Assembly (NCBI GenBank): GCA_029866125.1
Contig: JARWZZ010000011.1
Span: 1-64,000, forward strand
Length of the DNA stretch: 64,000 bases
Source: Limnobacter sp.
GTDB lineage: Bacteria > Pseudomonadota > Gammaproteobacteria > Burkholderiales > Burkholderiaceae_B
Direction: 5' to 3'
Below the pieces are notes generated by a model that saw only the letters and a list, made by a program, of their open reading frames with translations, did no database searches and was not told where the DNA came from. Shown here in pieces: positions 26,016 to 36,700 of the stretch; position 1 is the first letter of the stretch; each line of letters begins with the position of its first letter. The position numbers and the translations under genes are program-made.

Positions 26016-28109
26016 TTACTGACCTACTTCTTGACGGATTTCTGCGCTGGGTGAGCCAGAAGTCCATTTGCTGAGCTTAGCAAACAATTCCGTTGCATTG
26101 ATGGGTTTGGACATGTAGTCATCCATGCCCGCCTCAAAGCACTCTTGTTTGTCTTCTTGTAGCACATTGGCTGTCATGGCGATAATGGGTGTGCGTGGGT
26201 GGCCAGTGGTACTTTCCCACTGGCGTATTTCCCGGGTGGCATCTGTCCCGCTGAGTATGGGCATGTGCATGTCCATCAGCACCACATCAAAACGGGAATT
26301 TTTAAGCGCCTCAATTGCTTCTTTGCCGTTGTGCGCCAGCTGCACCTCGTAGCCCTTGCGTTCAAGCAAAATGGTGGCCAGTTTTTGATTGACTAGGTTG
26401 TCTTCGGTCAACAGCACGCGGCCTTTGATGTGCTGTGTTGCTTTTGATGCTGTATCACTAGGTTGTGTGGGCAAGATCGTTGTTTTTTGATGCAGTACTT
26501 CAGGCTCAATGGATGAGCCATCGATTTTCAGCTCTTGCTCTGGCAGTTCGAAGTAAAAAACGCTGCCTTGATGCAAGGTACTTTTAACCCCAATTTTTCC
26601 ATCCATAAGCTCAACAAGGCGTCGGGTAATGGTTAAGCCCAAGCCGGTGCCACCATAATTGCGGGTGGTACTTGTATCCGCCTGTGTAAACGCATCAAAA
26701 ATGCGCGTGAGTTTGTCGGGTGCGATGCCGATGCCCTGATCTTCAACCTCAAACAGAAGTGTAAGTTTATCGCCAACGGCTCGACGCACATTCGCCCTTA
26801 CCGTGATGGTACCCTTAGACGTGAACTTGATTGCATTGCCCACCAGGTTGGTCAGAATTTGCACAAGCCGCACTGGGTCACCAACAAACTCCTCAGGTAA
26901 GTTTGCGGCCAACTCGCATTCCAACTTGAGGTTTTTGTGCACAGCTTCGGGCATCATTGGTTGCACAGCAGATTTAATTGTGCGGTGTAAGTCAAACCTC
27001 ACCTTTTCCGTTTTAAGCATTCCCGCTTCAATTTTCGAAAAGTCCAGAATGTCGTTCACGATGGTCAGTAGGTTGGATGCCGATTGGCTCACAATGCCAA
27101 TGTGTTCTTGCTGTTCACGGTTCAGGTCCGTTTCCATCACCAAGGAAGTCATGCCAATAATACCGTTCAGCGGGGTACGTATTTCATGACTCATGTTGGC
27201 TAAAAATTCGCTTTTGGCACGATTGGCGCTTTCGGCAACTTCTTTCGCCAACTTCATTTCAGTTCGGCTGGTCTCGTGTTCTGCAACCAGTTTTGCAATC
27301 ACGCTGGAGAGGGTTGCAATGTTGTCGCTGTTCGGTTGTGTGTTTACGTCACTTTCAGGCACCAGTTTGGCGACAATTTGGCGCAACAAAAGCAGGGCTT
27401 GGTCCCTGGAATTTAATTCGTTTTTAAGCGAGTCTGCAGTCCGTTTCAGCAGCTCAAAAGCGGGCCTGAATTCGGAAGGTACGTCTTGAATCAACAGGTT
27501 TGTAGCGGCAGAGTCATGCTGATTGCTTGTATTTTCAAAGCCATACACTTTTTCCAGTGTGCCCAACCATTTTTGCAGCGGGAACCATATGACCACCAAG
27601 CCACCACCCAAACTAAACACACCTAAAATCAAAGCCAGCAAGAAGAGTTCCCAAAACTGCTCAGCAATGGAATTGACATCAAACTGTAGCCTAACCACGC
27701 CGTAATCCACTCCACCCACAGTGATGGTGTGGTTTACGTTGTACAACTGGCTTGCGATGCGGGAATGCAGCCAGTCTGGTGCGTGGGTTAATTCAATCGC
27801 AGGGTTGCGGCTTTCAACCACGGAGCCGCTAAGGTCGATGAATTTTGCAGCCTCAAAGCGGGACCGTAAAATGGTTTTATCCAATACCCGTTGAATGCTG
27901 TCGTAATCGCCAATGATTGCACTTTCAGTGACCGCTTGAGCAACCACCCCAATCATCATGCTGGCCGAGTCTTGGGCCTCCTCAATCGCGCCCTGGTACT
28001 GGATTTGATAAAACAGGGTGAGGCTAATTCCCACAAACAAAAGCAATGTGGCCGAGTACAAAACGTACACCCGGCCAATCAGCGATTGTGGAAGAAGTTT
28101 TTGAATCAT
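26016..28109 (-). CDS. Hybrid sensor histidine kinase / response regulator
   Basis: Encodes 697 residues. Order: membrane segment (about 14-34), a periplasmic domain of about 120 residues, a second membrane segment (about 153-176), a cytoplasmic linker and coiled coil, the HisKA dimerisation domain with [16 protein letters not shown] (His near 307), the HATPase domain with [16 protein letters not shown] and GTGLGLTI, and a C-terminal receiver from about 555 with VLLTEDN and the acceptor Asp in VVLMDMHMP. No HPt or output domain is present, so signal must pass to another protein. The gene begins 25 bases after a PhnD-like binding-protein gene on the same strand, which suggests that the binding protein presents a ligand to the sensor domain. 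Confidence 0.92.
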   Translation of the reverse strand: MIQKLLPQSLIGRVYVLYSATLLLFVGISLTLFYQIQYQGAIEEAQDSASMMIGVVAQAVTESAIIGDYDSIQRVLDKTILRSRFEAAKFIDLSGSVVESRNPAIELTHAPDWLHSRIASQLYNVNHTITVGGVDYGVVRLQFDVNSIAEQFWELFLLALILGVFSLGGGLVVIWFPLQKWLGTLEKVYGFENTSNQHDSAATNLLIQDVPSEFRPAFELLKRTADSLKNELNSRDQALLLLRQIVAKLVPESDVNTQPNSDNIATLSSVIAKLVAEHETSRTEMKLAKEVAESANRAKSEFLANMSHEIRTPLNGIIGMTSLVMETDLNREQQEHIGIVSQSASNLLTIVNDILDFSKIEAGMLKTEKVRFDLHRTIKSAVQPMMPEAVHKNLKLECELAANLPEEFVGDPVRLVQILTNLVGNAIKFTSKGTITVRANVRRAVGDKLTLLFEVEDQGIGIAPDKLTRIFDAFTQADTSTTRNYGGTGLGLTITRRLVELMDGKIGVKSTLHQGSVFYFELPEQELKIDGSSIEPEVLHQKTTILPTQPSDTASKATQHIKGRVLLTEDNLVNQKLATILLERKGYEVQLAHNGKEAIEALKNSRFDVVLMDMHMPILSGTDATREIRQWESTTGHPRTPIIAMTANVLQEDKQECFEAGMDDYMSKPINATELFAKLSKWTSGSPSAEIRQEVGQ

Positions 28110-28134
28110 GAGTGGACTTGTTTGGCGCCGCTAT

Positions 28135-28995
28135 TTAGCGTACTGCAACTGGTGCGTTTTCGTAAAACTTTCGGTAAGACGAATAATCAGCGTCTGTAGC
28201 GGGTAGGAAGTGGGATTTTTCATCCAGCGCAACTTCTTCAGAGGCGTTCTGCAAAACCTTCCTGCCCGATGGGTCTTTGTGCATATTGGTAAATGCCTGC
28301 GCCACTGCTTTGACATGGGCAGCAGGTACCTTTCCAGAGGCCATCAAAGCCAAGTCGTAATACCCTTCCGATTTCCACAGCACCTTGAATTGTTTTCCCT
28401 CACGTTCGGTGTAACCATCAATCAACACCGAGTTGCTACCCACGGCTTTGGCTTTGCCTGAAAAAAGCTGCACAAATGCCGCGTTTTGGTTGCCTGCAAA
28501 TACGGGCGTGGTTTGTATGTTTTTACTCAATAAATGCCCGTATGTCACCTTGTAACCCACAAAGGCCTCCGGGCCTGCAAACACCACTTCGGAGCCTTTT
28601 AACTCTTCAAGTTTGGTGATAGGTGAGTCAGCTGGTACTGCAATTTCCCCATACAGTTGTGGGCCAGTTCTGCGGCCAAATACTTTCCAGCCTAGCTTTT
28701 CTCTTTCGGGGCTAAACAGGTGGTTTGAAAACACAAACTCCACTTCTTGAGCCAGCACATAGGCGGTTGTGTCGGCCGATGTGCGGCCAATCTTAAGTTC
28801 AAGTTTGACGCCGCTTTTCTCGCTGACGTACTTGATGATGGGGTTCCAATAGGCTGCGGTTTTGCTGATGTCCCACTGATTGACGGGCGAGAATCGATAA
28901 ACCGGCGTTTGCGCTGACGCATCATTTGCAAAAATGAAGCAAGAACCGAGCATGGAAGCGAGCAAACTGACTGCGGCAAAATGGCGAATTAGCAT
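28135..28995 (-). CDS. PhnD-like periplasmic phosphate/phosphonate-type binding protein
   Basis: Encodes 286 residues with a Sec signal ending NDASAQT. The mature protein starts YRFSPVNQWDISKTAAYWNPI and has LKGSEVVFAGPEAFVGYKVT, a block typical of PhnD-type type-2 binding proteins, and DLALMASGKVPAAHVKAVAQAF near the end. No ABC permease or ATPase accompanies it. It sits directly before a hybrid sensor kinase gene, an arrangement seen for binding proteins that serve as sensors. The ligand may be an oxyanion or small phosphonate, but this cannot be read from sequence. A cysteine in SMLGSCFIF lies within the signal; a lipoprotein reading is possible but weaker. Confidence 0.85.
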   Translation of the reverse strand: MLIRHFAAVSLLASMLGSCFIFANDASAQTPVYRFSPVNQWDISKTAAYWNPIIKYVSEKSGVKLELKIGRTSADTTAYVLAQEVEFVFSNHLFSPEREKLGWKVFGRRTGPQLYGEIAVPADSPITKLEELKGSEVVFAGPEAFVGYKVTYGHLLSKNIQTTPVFAGNQNAAFVQLFSGKAKAVGSNSVLIDGYTEREGKQFKVLWKSEGYYDLALMASGKVPAAHVKAVAQAFTNMHKDPSGRKVLQNASEEVALDEKSHFLPATDADYSSYRKFYENAPVAVR

Positions 28996-29109
28996 GTGAT
29001 GTCCAAAGCTTTGAAAGCAACTGTGAAATGTAAACTATCTATTCGTTTATATTTTTTCACATTCTGCATCAAAGCATCAATCGGTACAACGCGATTTTTC
29101 ACCCCTTTC

Positions 29110-30192
29110 TCATTGATTTAATTTCAAAAATGGCAATTTGGAAGCCAATTCCAATGTTAGGTCTGCGGCAGCAGCAGTTTTGCAACCGCTGGCGTTTTGA
29201 CCAGACCACAGGGGGCTGAAGTCCCCAAACCCCTGTGCCTCTGATTTTGCCCTGATGGGTGCAATTGCGGCGGTGGCCAATGGGAATGCAGGTGCTGAGC
29301 TGGACATGGGGCCCAATTCCCGCATGAAGCGGTTCACAATACCCCTTGCCGGGCGGCCGGTGAATAGGTTGGTCAAAGCCGTGTGTTGTGCAGCTTCACT
29401 CTGTAGTGCTTTTCGGTGCACGGGGCTGGTGGTTGCTTCAGGGCACAGCAGGTATGATGTACCCACCTGCGCTGCATCGGCTCCAAGGCCAATTGCAGCT
29501 GCAACCCCGCTTGCGTCTGCAATTCCACCTGCTGCAACGACTGGTATTTTTACCCGCGCCACAATTTGGGGGAGCAGGGCGAAGGTGCTTAATTGGGTTG
29601 TAATGTCGTCAGTCAGAAACATGCCTCGGTGGCCCCCAGCCTCTAAACCCTGCGCTATGACTGCATCAACTCCTTGTGCCTCCAACCACAGTGCTTCCTC
29701 TACTGTGGTGGCGGATGACATTATTTTTGCCCCCCAACTGCGCACCCTGTCCAGCAATTGCGCACTTGGTAATCCAAAGTGAAAGCTAACAACAGGGGGT
29801 TTAAAGTCCTCCAACACATCGCATATGGCGTCGCTAAAAGGGGCCCGGCCTGCGCCTGAGGGTACTTCATCCGGATTGATTCCAAACTCCTTGAAATAGG
29901 GGCCCAGAGCCGCCCTCCAATTGCTTTCGCGCTGCGGGTCAATAACAGGGGGTTGGTGGCAAAAGAAGTTGACGTTGTAAGGCCGCTTGCAGTGGGTTTG
30001 AATCGCTTGAAGCTCGGTGCGCAAGGTATCCGGGGTCAACATGGCGCAGGGCAGGGAGCCCAACCCCCCAGCATTACTGACCGCAATACACAAAGGGCTT
30101 GTTTGTACCCCGGCCATAGGCGCCTGAATAATCGGCAATTCGATCTGAAGTAGATCTGTAAATCGTGCAAAGTTGCGGGACTGTGGGGTCAT
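29110..30192 (-). CDS. Nitronate monooxygenase (2-nitropropane dioxygenase family)
   Basis: Encodes 360 residues, a TIM-barrel FMN enzyme that oxidises alkyl nitronates (or propionate 3-nitronate) with O2. Marks: PIIQAPMAGVQTSPLCIAVSNAGGLGSLP near the start, VSFHFGLP, AQGLEAGGHRG near residue 190, PVVAAGGIADASGVAAAIGLGADAAQVGTSYL near 220. The His in EAGGHRG is the usual catalytic residue. Stand-alone between the binding protein/kinase pair (114 bases) and the divergent dienelactone hydrolase gene. It probably detoxifies nitro compounds made by plants or fungi; members with other flavin activities exist. Confidence 0.9.
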   Translation of the reverse strand: MTPQSRNFARFTDLLQIELPIIQAPMAGVQTSPLCIAVSNAGGLGSLPCAMLTPDTLRTELQAIQTHCKRPYNVNFFCHQPPVIDPQRESNWRAALGPYFKEFGINPDEVPSGAGRAPFSDAICDVLEDFKPPVVSFHFGLPSAQLLDRVRSWGAKIMSSATTVEEALWLEAQGVDAVIAQGLEAGGHRGMFLTDDITTQLSTFALLPQIVARVKIPVVAAGGIADASGVAAAIGLGADAAQVGTSYLLCPEATTSPVHRKALQSEAAQHTALTNLFTGRPARGIVNRFMRELGPMSSSAPAFPLATAAIAPIRAKSEAQGFGDFSPLWSGQNASGCKTAAAADLTLELASKLPFLKLNQ

Positions 30193-30269
30193 GGTGATCG
30201 ATTGTTTAATTTAAGAGTTACACTTTACCGGGATTTTGTTATTGCACTCAATAAGTGAAGAGGTAAATT

Positions 30270-31166
30270 ATGGATCACATGAAGTTTGGTTTGGTCGATT
30301 TGGACAACGAAGGGCAAATGAAAGGCGAAATTCAAACCGCCCCCACATTGACTCGAAGAGGCTTTTTGTTGACTTCACTGGCGAGTGGGTTTGCTTTGGC
30401 CTCTGAGCCGGTGTTGGCCCAAGCCATTACCACGGATACAAAAGGATTGGTTGCGGGTGAGGTGAAGGTGCCGGTTAAAGACGGTCAAATTCCAGCCTAC
30501 CGCGCCATGCCCGCCAAAGGCAGTAAGTTTCCGGTCATTGTAGTTATTCAAGAAATTTTTGGTGTGCATGAGCACATCCAAGACATTTGCCGCCGCTTGG
30601 CCAAACAAGGCTACTTTGCAATTGCCCCCGCTTTGTTCAGTCGCGAGGCCGATGTGTCTAACATGAGCCTTGAAGCTATTCTTAAAGACGTAGTGCCTAA
30701 GGTGCCTGATGAGCAAGTGTTTGCCGACATCGATTCCACCGTGGCTTACGCCGCTGGCACGGGTAAAGCCAATGCAAGCCGCTTGGGCGTGGTTGGTTTT
30801 TGCTGGGGTGGACGCACTGTTTGGCTGTATGCCAACCACAACCCGAAGGTCAAGGCCGGGGTTGCGTACTACGGTTTGCTTGCTGGTTTGAAAGGCCCCA
30901 ACAAGGCCAACGACCCCATTGATATTGGTTCGAAACTGACTGTACCTGTTTTGGGCTTGTACGCCAGTGCAGACAGTTTTGTACCGAATGAAGTGGTCGA
31001 TAAAATGCGTGTTGAATTGGGTAAAGGCAGCAGCGGGTCTGAAATTGTTTCCTTCCCCGGTGTAAACCACGGATTCAACGCCGATTATCGTCCAACCTAC
31101 GATCGCAAGGCGGCAACCTATGCGTGGAAACTTGCGCGTGATTGGTTCAAGGAACGCGGGGTTTAA
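30270..31166 (+). CDS. Dienelactone hydrolase family protein with Tat signal
   Basis: Encodes 298 residues; GAAGAGG precedes the ATG. A twin-arginine signal (TRRGFLLTSLASGFALA) starts near residue 29, after a 28-residue lead, and ends near VLAQA. The hydrolase domain has EIFGVHEHIQDICRRLAKQGY near 95, the Cys nucleophile in VGFCWGGR near 175, Asp in ASADSFVPNEVVD near 232 and His in GVNHGFNADYRPTYD near 265. This is the Cys-Asp-His triad of dienelactone hydrolases. Export to the periplasm means it is unlikely to serve the cytosolic chlorocatechol pathway; a general carboxyl-lactone or ester hydrolase is more likely. Confidence 0.9.
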   Translation: MDHMKFGLVDLDNEGQMKGEIQTAPTLTRRGFLLTSLASGFALASEPVLAQAITTDTKGLVAGEVKVPVKDGQIPAYRAMPAKGSKFPVIVVIQEIFGVHEHIQDICRRLAKQGYFAIAPALFSREADVSNMSLEAILKDVVPKVPDEQVFADIDSTVAYAAGTGKANASRLGVVGFCWGGRTVWLYANHNPKVKAGVAYYGLLAGLKGPNKANDPIDIGSKLTVPVLGLYASADSFVPNEVVDKMRVELGKGSSGSEIVSFPGVNHGFNADYRPTYDRKAATYAWKLARDWFKERGV

Positions 31167-31320
31167 TGCAGCATTTTGGTTTGGCTCATCACAGGGTTGT
31201 CAACCGTTGTTGAACTGTCTGCGTTAATCGGGGTGTCGACGCCAGCTTATTGGCCGGCACTCTGAACTAACGCAACAAAAAGATCTAATCGATCCAATAG
31301 ACGCTTGAAGGAAAACAACC

Positions 31321-31866
31321 ATGAAAATGAACAAACTAACTGCCGCCGCCGCTTTGATGATTTTGACCACCAGCTACGCTTTTGCCGTAGAAGGCAGTGC
31401 CGGTGTAAAAGCCAATGCCTCTGCTGAAGTGAATGCCCCCGCCGCCACTGGTGCAGTGAGTGGTGCTGTTGGCGGTGCAACCAAAGCAGTAGTGGACACG
31501 GGTAAAACTGTGGGTGAGAAGGGCTCAAAGTTGGTGAATAAAACAGCCAAAAAAGCCAAAGAAACCAAAGGCGCTGTTGAAGCAAAAGCCAAGGCTGGAG
31601 TAAACGCAGGTGCTGATGCAGCGGCTTCCACCAAGGCCAATGTCAATGCCAATGTAGATGCCAAAGTAGACGCTGCGGCACAAGCCAAGCAAGCAGGTCA
31701 GGCCAAAGCTGAAGCCGCGAAAACAGAGGGCTCCAATGCAGCAGCTGCGACTGAAGGCAAAGCTGAAGCCAAAGCCAATGCTGGTGCAGGATTGTCATTG
31801 GGCTTGGGTGGTGCAAAAGTGGGTATCGGTGCTGGTGTAGATGCTGGTGCTAAGGTTGGGAAGTAA
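31321..31866 (+). CDS. Secreted Ala/Lys-rich low-complexity protein
   Basis: Encodes 181 residues. A Sec signal ends SYAFA. The mature chain is almost only Ala, Lys, Gly, Val, Asn, Glu and Thr, with repeated patterns such as KANVNANVDAKVDAAAQAK and KAEAKANAGAG, and no Cys, Trp, Pro-rich or catalytic motif. The central part could form long amphipathic helices like LEA or apolipoprotein-type proteins, and the C-terminus is Gly-rich with alternating hydrophobics (LSLGLGGAKVGIGAGVDAG). AAGGAAA precedes the ATG. A terminator follows 45 bases after the stop, so it is probably a single-gene unit. No function is proposed; stress or envelope protection is one idea. Confidence 0.75.
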   Translation: MKMNKLTAAAALMILTTSYAFAVEGSAGVKANASAEVNAPAATGAVSGAVGGATKAVVDTGKTVGEKGSKLVNKTAKKAKETKGAVEAKAKAGVNAGADAAASTKANVNANVDAKVDAAAQAKQAGQAKAEAAKTEGSNAAAATEGKAEAKANAGAGLSLGLGGAKVGIGAGVDAGAKVGK

Positions 31867-31872
31867 GCAGGT

Positions 31873-31910
31873 GAGTATTTAGCTAATAAGTATTTAGCTA
31901 ATAAGTATTT
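31873..31910 (+). repeat. Short AT-rich tandem repeat before a terminator
   Basis: AGTATTTAGCTAATA is present twice head to tail, followed by a third AGTATTT. It fills the gap between the stop at 31866 and the terminator stem. It is probably a small slippage duplication. Confidence 0.6.
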
Positions 31911-31949
31911 AAAAACCCCGTATGAATTTTAAATTTATGTGGGGTTTTT
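31911..31949 (+). terminator. Terminator after the Ala/Lys-rich gene
   Basis: AAAAACCCC (31911-31919) pairs with GGGGTTTTT (31941-31949). The loop is AT-rich and can extend the stem in part (AATTTTAAATTT). Because both arms have A/T tails it can serve both strands, and the convergent cyclase gene ends at 31969. Confidence 0.75.
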
Positions 31950-31968
31950 GTATTTAAAGCACATTGTT

Positions 31969-33789
31969 TTAGGCCAAGGTATAAACCTTCACCGCCTCTG
32001 TTTTACCTTTGACCGTCAATTCATCCACCGGTTTTAAAATCCAATGGCCAGGCAATTTGATTTTTGTAGACTCTGAAACGAGTAGCCAAGTCCCATAGTT
32101 TTTATTCGCACCTTCCAAACGTGATGCGAGGTTCACTGCATCACCAATCGCAGTGTAAGAAAAGCGGCTGTCTGACCCAATATTGCCTACCACCACATTG
32201 CCAGTGTGTAAGCCGATCCGCATTGCAATCATCGGTAAGTCCAGCGCTTTCAATTTGGCTTTGATTTCCTCCATAGCAGCCAACATGTCGCGCGCTGCAA
32301 GCACTGCATTTTCTGCATGGTTGTCATCTGGCAGAGGGGCGCCCCAAAACGCCATGATTGCATCGCCGATGAATTTGTCCACCGTGCCTTTGTATTTGTG
32401 AATGATGGCCGTCATGGTGTTGAAGTATTCAGTCAACACCTCCACAGTGGCCTCTGGGGGCAGTTTTTCCGCCATGGCTGTAAAGTCTGCCAAGTCAGTA
32501 AACATGAGGGTGAGTTCACGGTTTTCACCTCCCAGTTTAAACAGGTCAGGATTTTCAACAAGCTTTGTAACCACCTCTGGTGGCACATATTGTGCAAACA
32601 TTCCGCGAATGGCACGAGCCTGATTTCGGCTGTATACAAACTCAGTCACCATCACAGCGGCAGTAGCGGACAGCAGTGCAGCCACAAAAAACAAGGGCGA
32701 AAGCCAAACGCTTTGCCGATGAAACATGTAGAAAGAAGTGCCTGTGTAGGCCAAGCTGAATATCAGCGCCAGTGCTACAAGTAGGGCTGGGTGATTTTTT
32801 TGAGCAACGGGTGCAAATAGCATCAAACTGAACACCAAGGCCAACCACTGCCAATATTCAGGTGCAAGCTTGATGCCGCCTTTGACATAATTGCTGGCCA
32901 AATTGGCCTGTATTTCTACGCCGGGGAAAAGTCTGTCACCTTCACCCAGCACCGCAAAAGGGGAGTTAAACATGTCGACCCGTGAGCCAGACAATTGCTC
33001 TGTGGTGCGGGTGGAGCGGCCCACCAACACAATTTTATTTTTGAAAAAGCCAGCAGGCAACAGGCCGTCAATTACGGCTTGGTAGTAGGAGCGTGTGTCG
33101 AAAGTACCCGGTGCGCCTAGGTAACGCATAAGGCGGAAATCGCCCTCCGGAATTTTTTGTAGCCCTGCTTGAGTTTCGTCTGCGCCTTTTTGCCCCATAA
33201 CAATCTGTGCAATTTTTGCAGCCAGCGCTTGAGGGCTCCATTCAAACCTGCGCACTACAAAATCATCATCTGGATTAACGCCTGCTTGGCCGGTCATGGC
33301 ACCTGCAGCTTGCAACACATCCAAAGGCAATACCTCAGACCACAACACATGCGAGCCCGCCACTTGCCGCTCCACTGTGCTGGCCAACACCACAGGCATT
33401 TCACCGCGAATGGATTCAGCAAAGGCATTGTCTTGCTCGGTGCTGGAGGGCTCGGAAAATATCACATCAAATACAACTGCCTTGGCTCCATCTGCGCGGG
33501 CTCGCTCTATGAGCTTGCCATGCAAACTGCGAGGGAACGGCCACGCCATGTCCAACTCTTCAAAGCTGGCTTCGTCAATCGCTACTATGACGATCGGCAA
33601 ATCTTCAGTCGGGTTACTCAGTTGACTGGCAGACCAAGCGGTAAACAAATCGAAAGTTCGAAACTCTGCAGTATTCCAAGTACGCCCCAAAGAAACAAGC
33701 CACACCAAGGCCACAGCCAACAGCATGGCACCTAGGCCCAGCGCAGTTTTCTGGGCGGTACGTCGTGCTGACTTAAAGCCTGGGCTCAA
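31969..33789 (-). CDS. CHASE2-domain class III adenylate cyclase
   Basis: Encodes 606 residues. The start is a TTG (33787-33789) inside a TTGA overlap with the stop of the FecR-TPR-barrel gene, so the two are translationally coupled; the next ATG would cut into the first membrane segment. Order: membrane segment (about 15-35), periplasmic CHASE2 domain (about 45-315), three membrane segments (about 318-390), cyclase domain (about 425-600). Metal aspartates are in LMFTDLADF and FIGDAIMAFWG, the purine-selecting Lys in VDKFIGD, and transition-state Asn/Arg in DAVNLASRLEG. These favour ATP over GTP. It would turn a periplasmic signal into cAMP. FecR-type proteins are frequent neighbours of CHASE2 cyclases. 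Confidence 0.92.
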   Translation of the reverse strand: MSPGFKSARRTAQKTALGLGAMLLAVALVWLVSLGRTWNTAEFRTFDLFTAWSASQLSNPTEDLPIVIVAIDEASFEELDMAWPFPRSLHGKLIERARADGAKAVVFDVIFSEPSSTEQDNAFAESIRGEMPVVLASTVERQVAGSHVLWSEVLPLDVLQAAGAMTGQAGVNPDDDFVVRRFEWSPQALAAKIAQIVMGQKGADETQAGLQKIPEGDFRLMRYLGAPGTFDTRSYYQAVIDGLLPAGFFKNKIVLVGRSTRTTEQLSGSRVDMFNSPFAVLGEGDRLFPGVEIQANLASNYVKGGIKLAPEYWQWLALVFSLMLFAPVAQKNHPALLVALALIFSLAYTGTSFYMFHRQSVWLSPLFFVAALLSATAAVMVTEFVYSRNQARAIRGMFAQYVPPEVVTKLVENPDLFKLGGENRELTLMFTDLADFTAMAEKLPPEATVEVLTEYFNTMTAIIHKYKGTVDKFIGDAIMAFWGAPLPDDNHAENAVLAARDMLAAMEEIKAKLKALDLPMIAMRIGLHTGNVVVGNIGSDSRFSYTAIGDAVNLASRLEGANKNYGTWLLVSESTKIKLPGHWILKPVDELTVKGKTEAVKVYTLA

Positions 33790-36700
33790 AAACGGTACCT
33801 CGCATCCACCACGTAGCGGGCAATTTCGTTTTCAGTTCGTCCACCACCCAAGTTCAATGCCCCGGCACCAATAATCCAACTTTTGTCGCGGGTTTCCCAA
33901 TAGCCCACAAGGTCGGTGCTCCAGCGCTGGGCGAGTTGCTTGGTGTTCTCTTTGTCCTGAAAACGCTCAGACCTGTAAACCATGCGCCCACTCAAGTAAA
34001 ACCGGGATTGGCTGGCCCAAGTGCTGCCCACTGCAAAAGTATGCTCTGGCAGGTTGGGTATCTCCTTGTTGCTGATTCGCATGTTGGAGTCTGTGGCTGG
34101 TGTAAAACTGGCGTCAGAACTGATGCGTATGTATTTGCTGTATGCTGACCAATTGCGGCCTAGGATGCGGTTGACTCCAATTGCGCCCAGTTTCATCTCA
34201 CCTCGCTCAAAGTCAGAAACCATGTCTACCACATCCAGGTTGGACAAGTTCACCAATTGGGCAGATCGAAGTTCTTCCAAGAAAGGCAGCATCGGTGTGC
34301 CAATGTCGGATGCAATATCACCCGGGTTTTGGATGTCCTGTTGTTCCACCTTGGCATATAAAAAGGTACGGTCATTCACCACATAAGAGGCCTGCACCAC
34401 TTCGCGTTTGGAACGTCCGCCTGCCTTCAATAACCGGTCTTCAATCGGTATGCCCGCGGTTTCAATTTGTTGGAGCGTGTTGGTGGTGAGTGGCCTAATC
34501 CAGTCTTGGTGGGCTGCGCGCACGGTTAAGTTTGGGTTAGGCTGGTACACAAGGCCCACACGCGGCGTGGTTTTGGTGGTGTCAGATTGGATGGGTGTGG
34601 ACAAATCAATTTGCCGGTCATTTAATACCAATGCAAAAACGGTTTGGGCGTCAATATTTTGCTTCAAATTGTTGGCAACCAGCGTGCCATCCAGTTTCCA
34701 GCTGGGTGTGATGTTGTGCTTTACCCCGAAAGCCAAAGCGGTGTAGCTGCGGTTCAAATCAGATGCCGAGGTAAATCCTGCAATGTCCAGTGGCTCATCC
34801 ACACCATTTGAATTGACGGTAAACAAACCCAAGCCCACTGTGGCTGCGGTTTGTGTCTCGCGCACATATTCTGCACCTGCAAAAAGTCTGGTTTTTGGGC
34901 CAAGGTCCACTGTATGGGCCAATTGGTAGTCTTGAATTTTACGCAGCGTGTTGACGCTAGTTCCCAAGGCAAATTGACCGTTGAAGGTCATACCTGAATC
35001 TTCAATCGGAAAATTAAGCCGATTTGGAAATCCATTCACATTGAGCCGGGTGTCGCTTTGCCCCATTTTGAACCAAGTTTGCGAAGTGGGTGTCCACTTG
35101 TAAGACGAACCGATTGCAACTTGGTCTGCCCGATTGCGTATGGCGGTGGCTCGGCTACCAATAAAGTTTGACACCAGGTTGTCATCCAACAAATCCAAAT
35201 TAAATTTGTTGAAATACACAAAAACACCCAAGTCTGCTGTGGGTTGTAGGCCGTAGCCCAAGGTCCAAATGTCTGATTCTGCGGAAGCCTCTCCGAGAGC
35301 TTCGGGTTCAGGTGGATTGATGTCCACAATCGTGTCTAGCGGAAAATCCCCTTTGACTGCATTGTATTTGAAGAAATAGGCGGAGGGCATTCCTTGGTGG
35401 CTCAGGCCATTCAAGGTCAGGGAAGGGGTGCCCAGTTTGTAAAACTCTTGATCGTAAGTGAAGCCCGCAATGCCGTAGTTACCGGGTTTGCGCAGTAAGG
35501 ACGTAAATGTGGGGCTTGCACCAAACGACAAGGGGTCAGTCAAGAAACCTTGAAACAGTTCAGAGTTCTTATTGAACTCACCGGGGTAGCGGTCAGACAA
35601 AAACAGGTGGCTGCCACCCCAGTAAGGGTAGGCACTTTGCTGCGCCAATTCCAGCGCCCATTCCTCCAGTCCAAAAAATGCAACCGATGCGCCTAGGTTG
35701 GAACTACCTTTCTGATTGTTGGCCAATTGGTTGGCGGACTTCAGGTAGGGCATTCTTTCGACCGCCGCGCGTGAGGCTTGTACTGCCAATTCAGGCTCAA
35801 AAATATCGGTGTAAATTTGCGCCAAAAACAGGTAGGGTACGGGGTCTTTGTCATCCAGCACATGCACTTGTTTTAAGGTGCTGATTGCGTCTTGGTGCCG
35901 CCCCATTTGGTAATACACCACAGCGGTATAGGTTTTGGCGCGGGCATATTCAGGTGCCATTAAGCCGGCGCGTAAAAAGGCATCCAGGGCTTCTTGTTGT
36001 TTGCCTTCTTTAAGCCTCAACAAACCCAAACCTGTTAGGGCCACATAGTCGCTGGGGTTTAGTTGCAGGGCTTCGGTGAAGGCTTTGTCAGCCTCGCCTA
36101 ATTCATTGGCCCATGTTTCCAGTGTACCCAGTTCACCTTTGTAGCTTGCAATGTCTGGCCTAAGTTGTATGGCTGCATTGAGCTGCGCCCGTGCGGGGGC
36201 ACCATACTCTTGCTCCACATAAATGCTGCCCATGCCAGCGGCTGCGCGGTCCTCTTTAGGGCTCAGTGACTGAGCCTGTTCGTAATCTTTCAGCGCGCGG
36301 TCGGTGTCTCCTTGCCTGCGTGACAAATCGCCCCGCGCTACCAAAAGATCAGGGTTGATTTTGACGTTTTCCCGACCCAGTGTCAGTTCGCTTTCATCTA
36401 AGCGGTCGGTTAACATTTGAATGCGCGCAATGTAGGCCACCAGGCGGGGGTCCTGACTCCCCGATTTCAATCCTGAATTCAGAATTTGCTCTGCCTTGCC
36501 AAAATCGCCTTGCACCAAAGCCAAGTCGGCTGACAAAAGCAGGTGGGGCACTGTGCCACTTAGCGAAGGTGCGTTCAGAGCTTGGGCTGCAGCGCTTAAA
36601 TTGCCACTGTAAATCGCATCGACAATCGGCTTCCATTCAGGTTTATTGATGTCCGCACCCAAATGCCGTTGTGGGTCCACTGTGAGGGCGTTTACCCATT

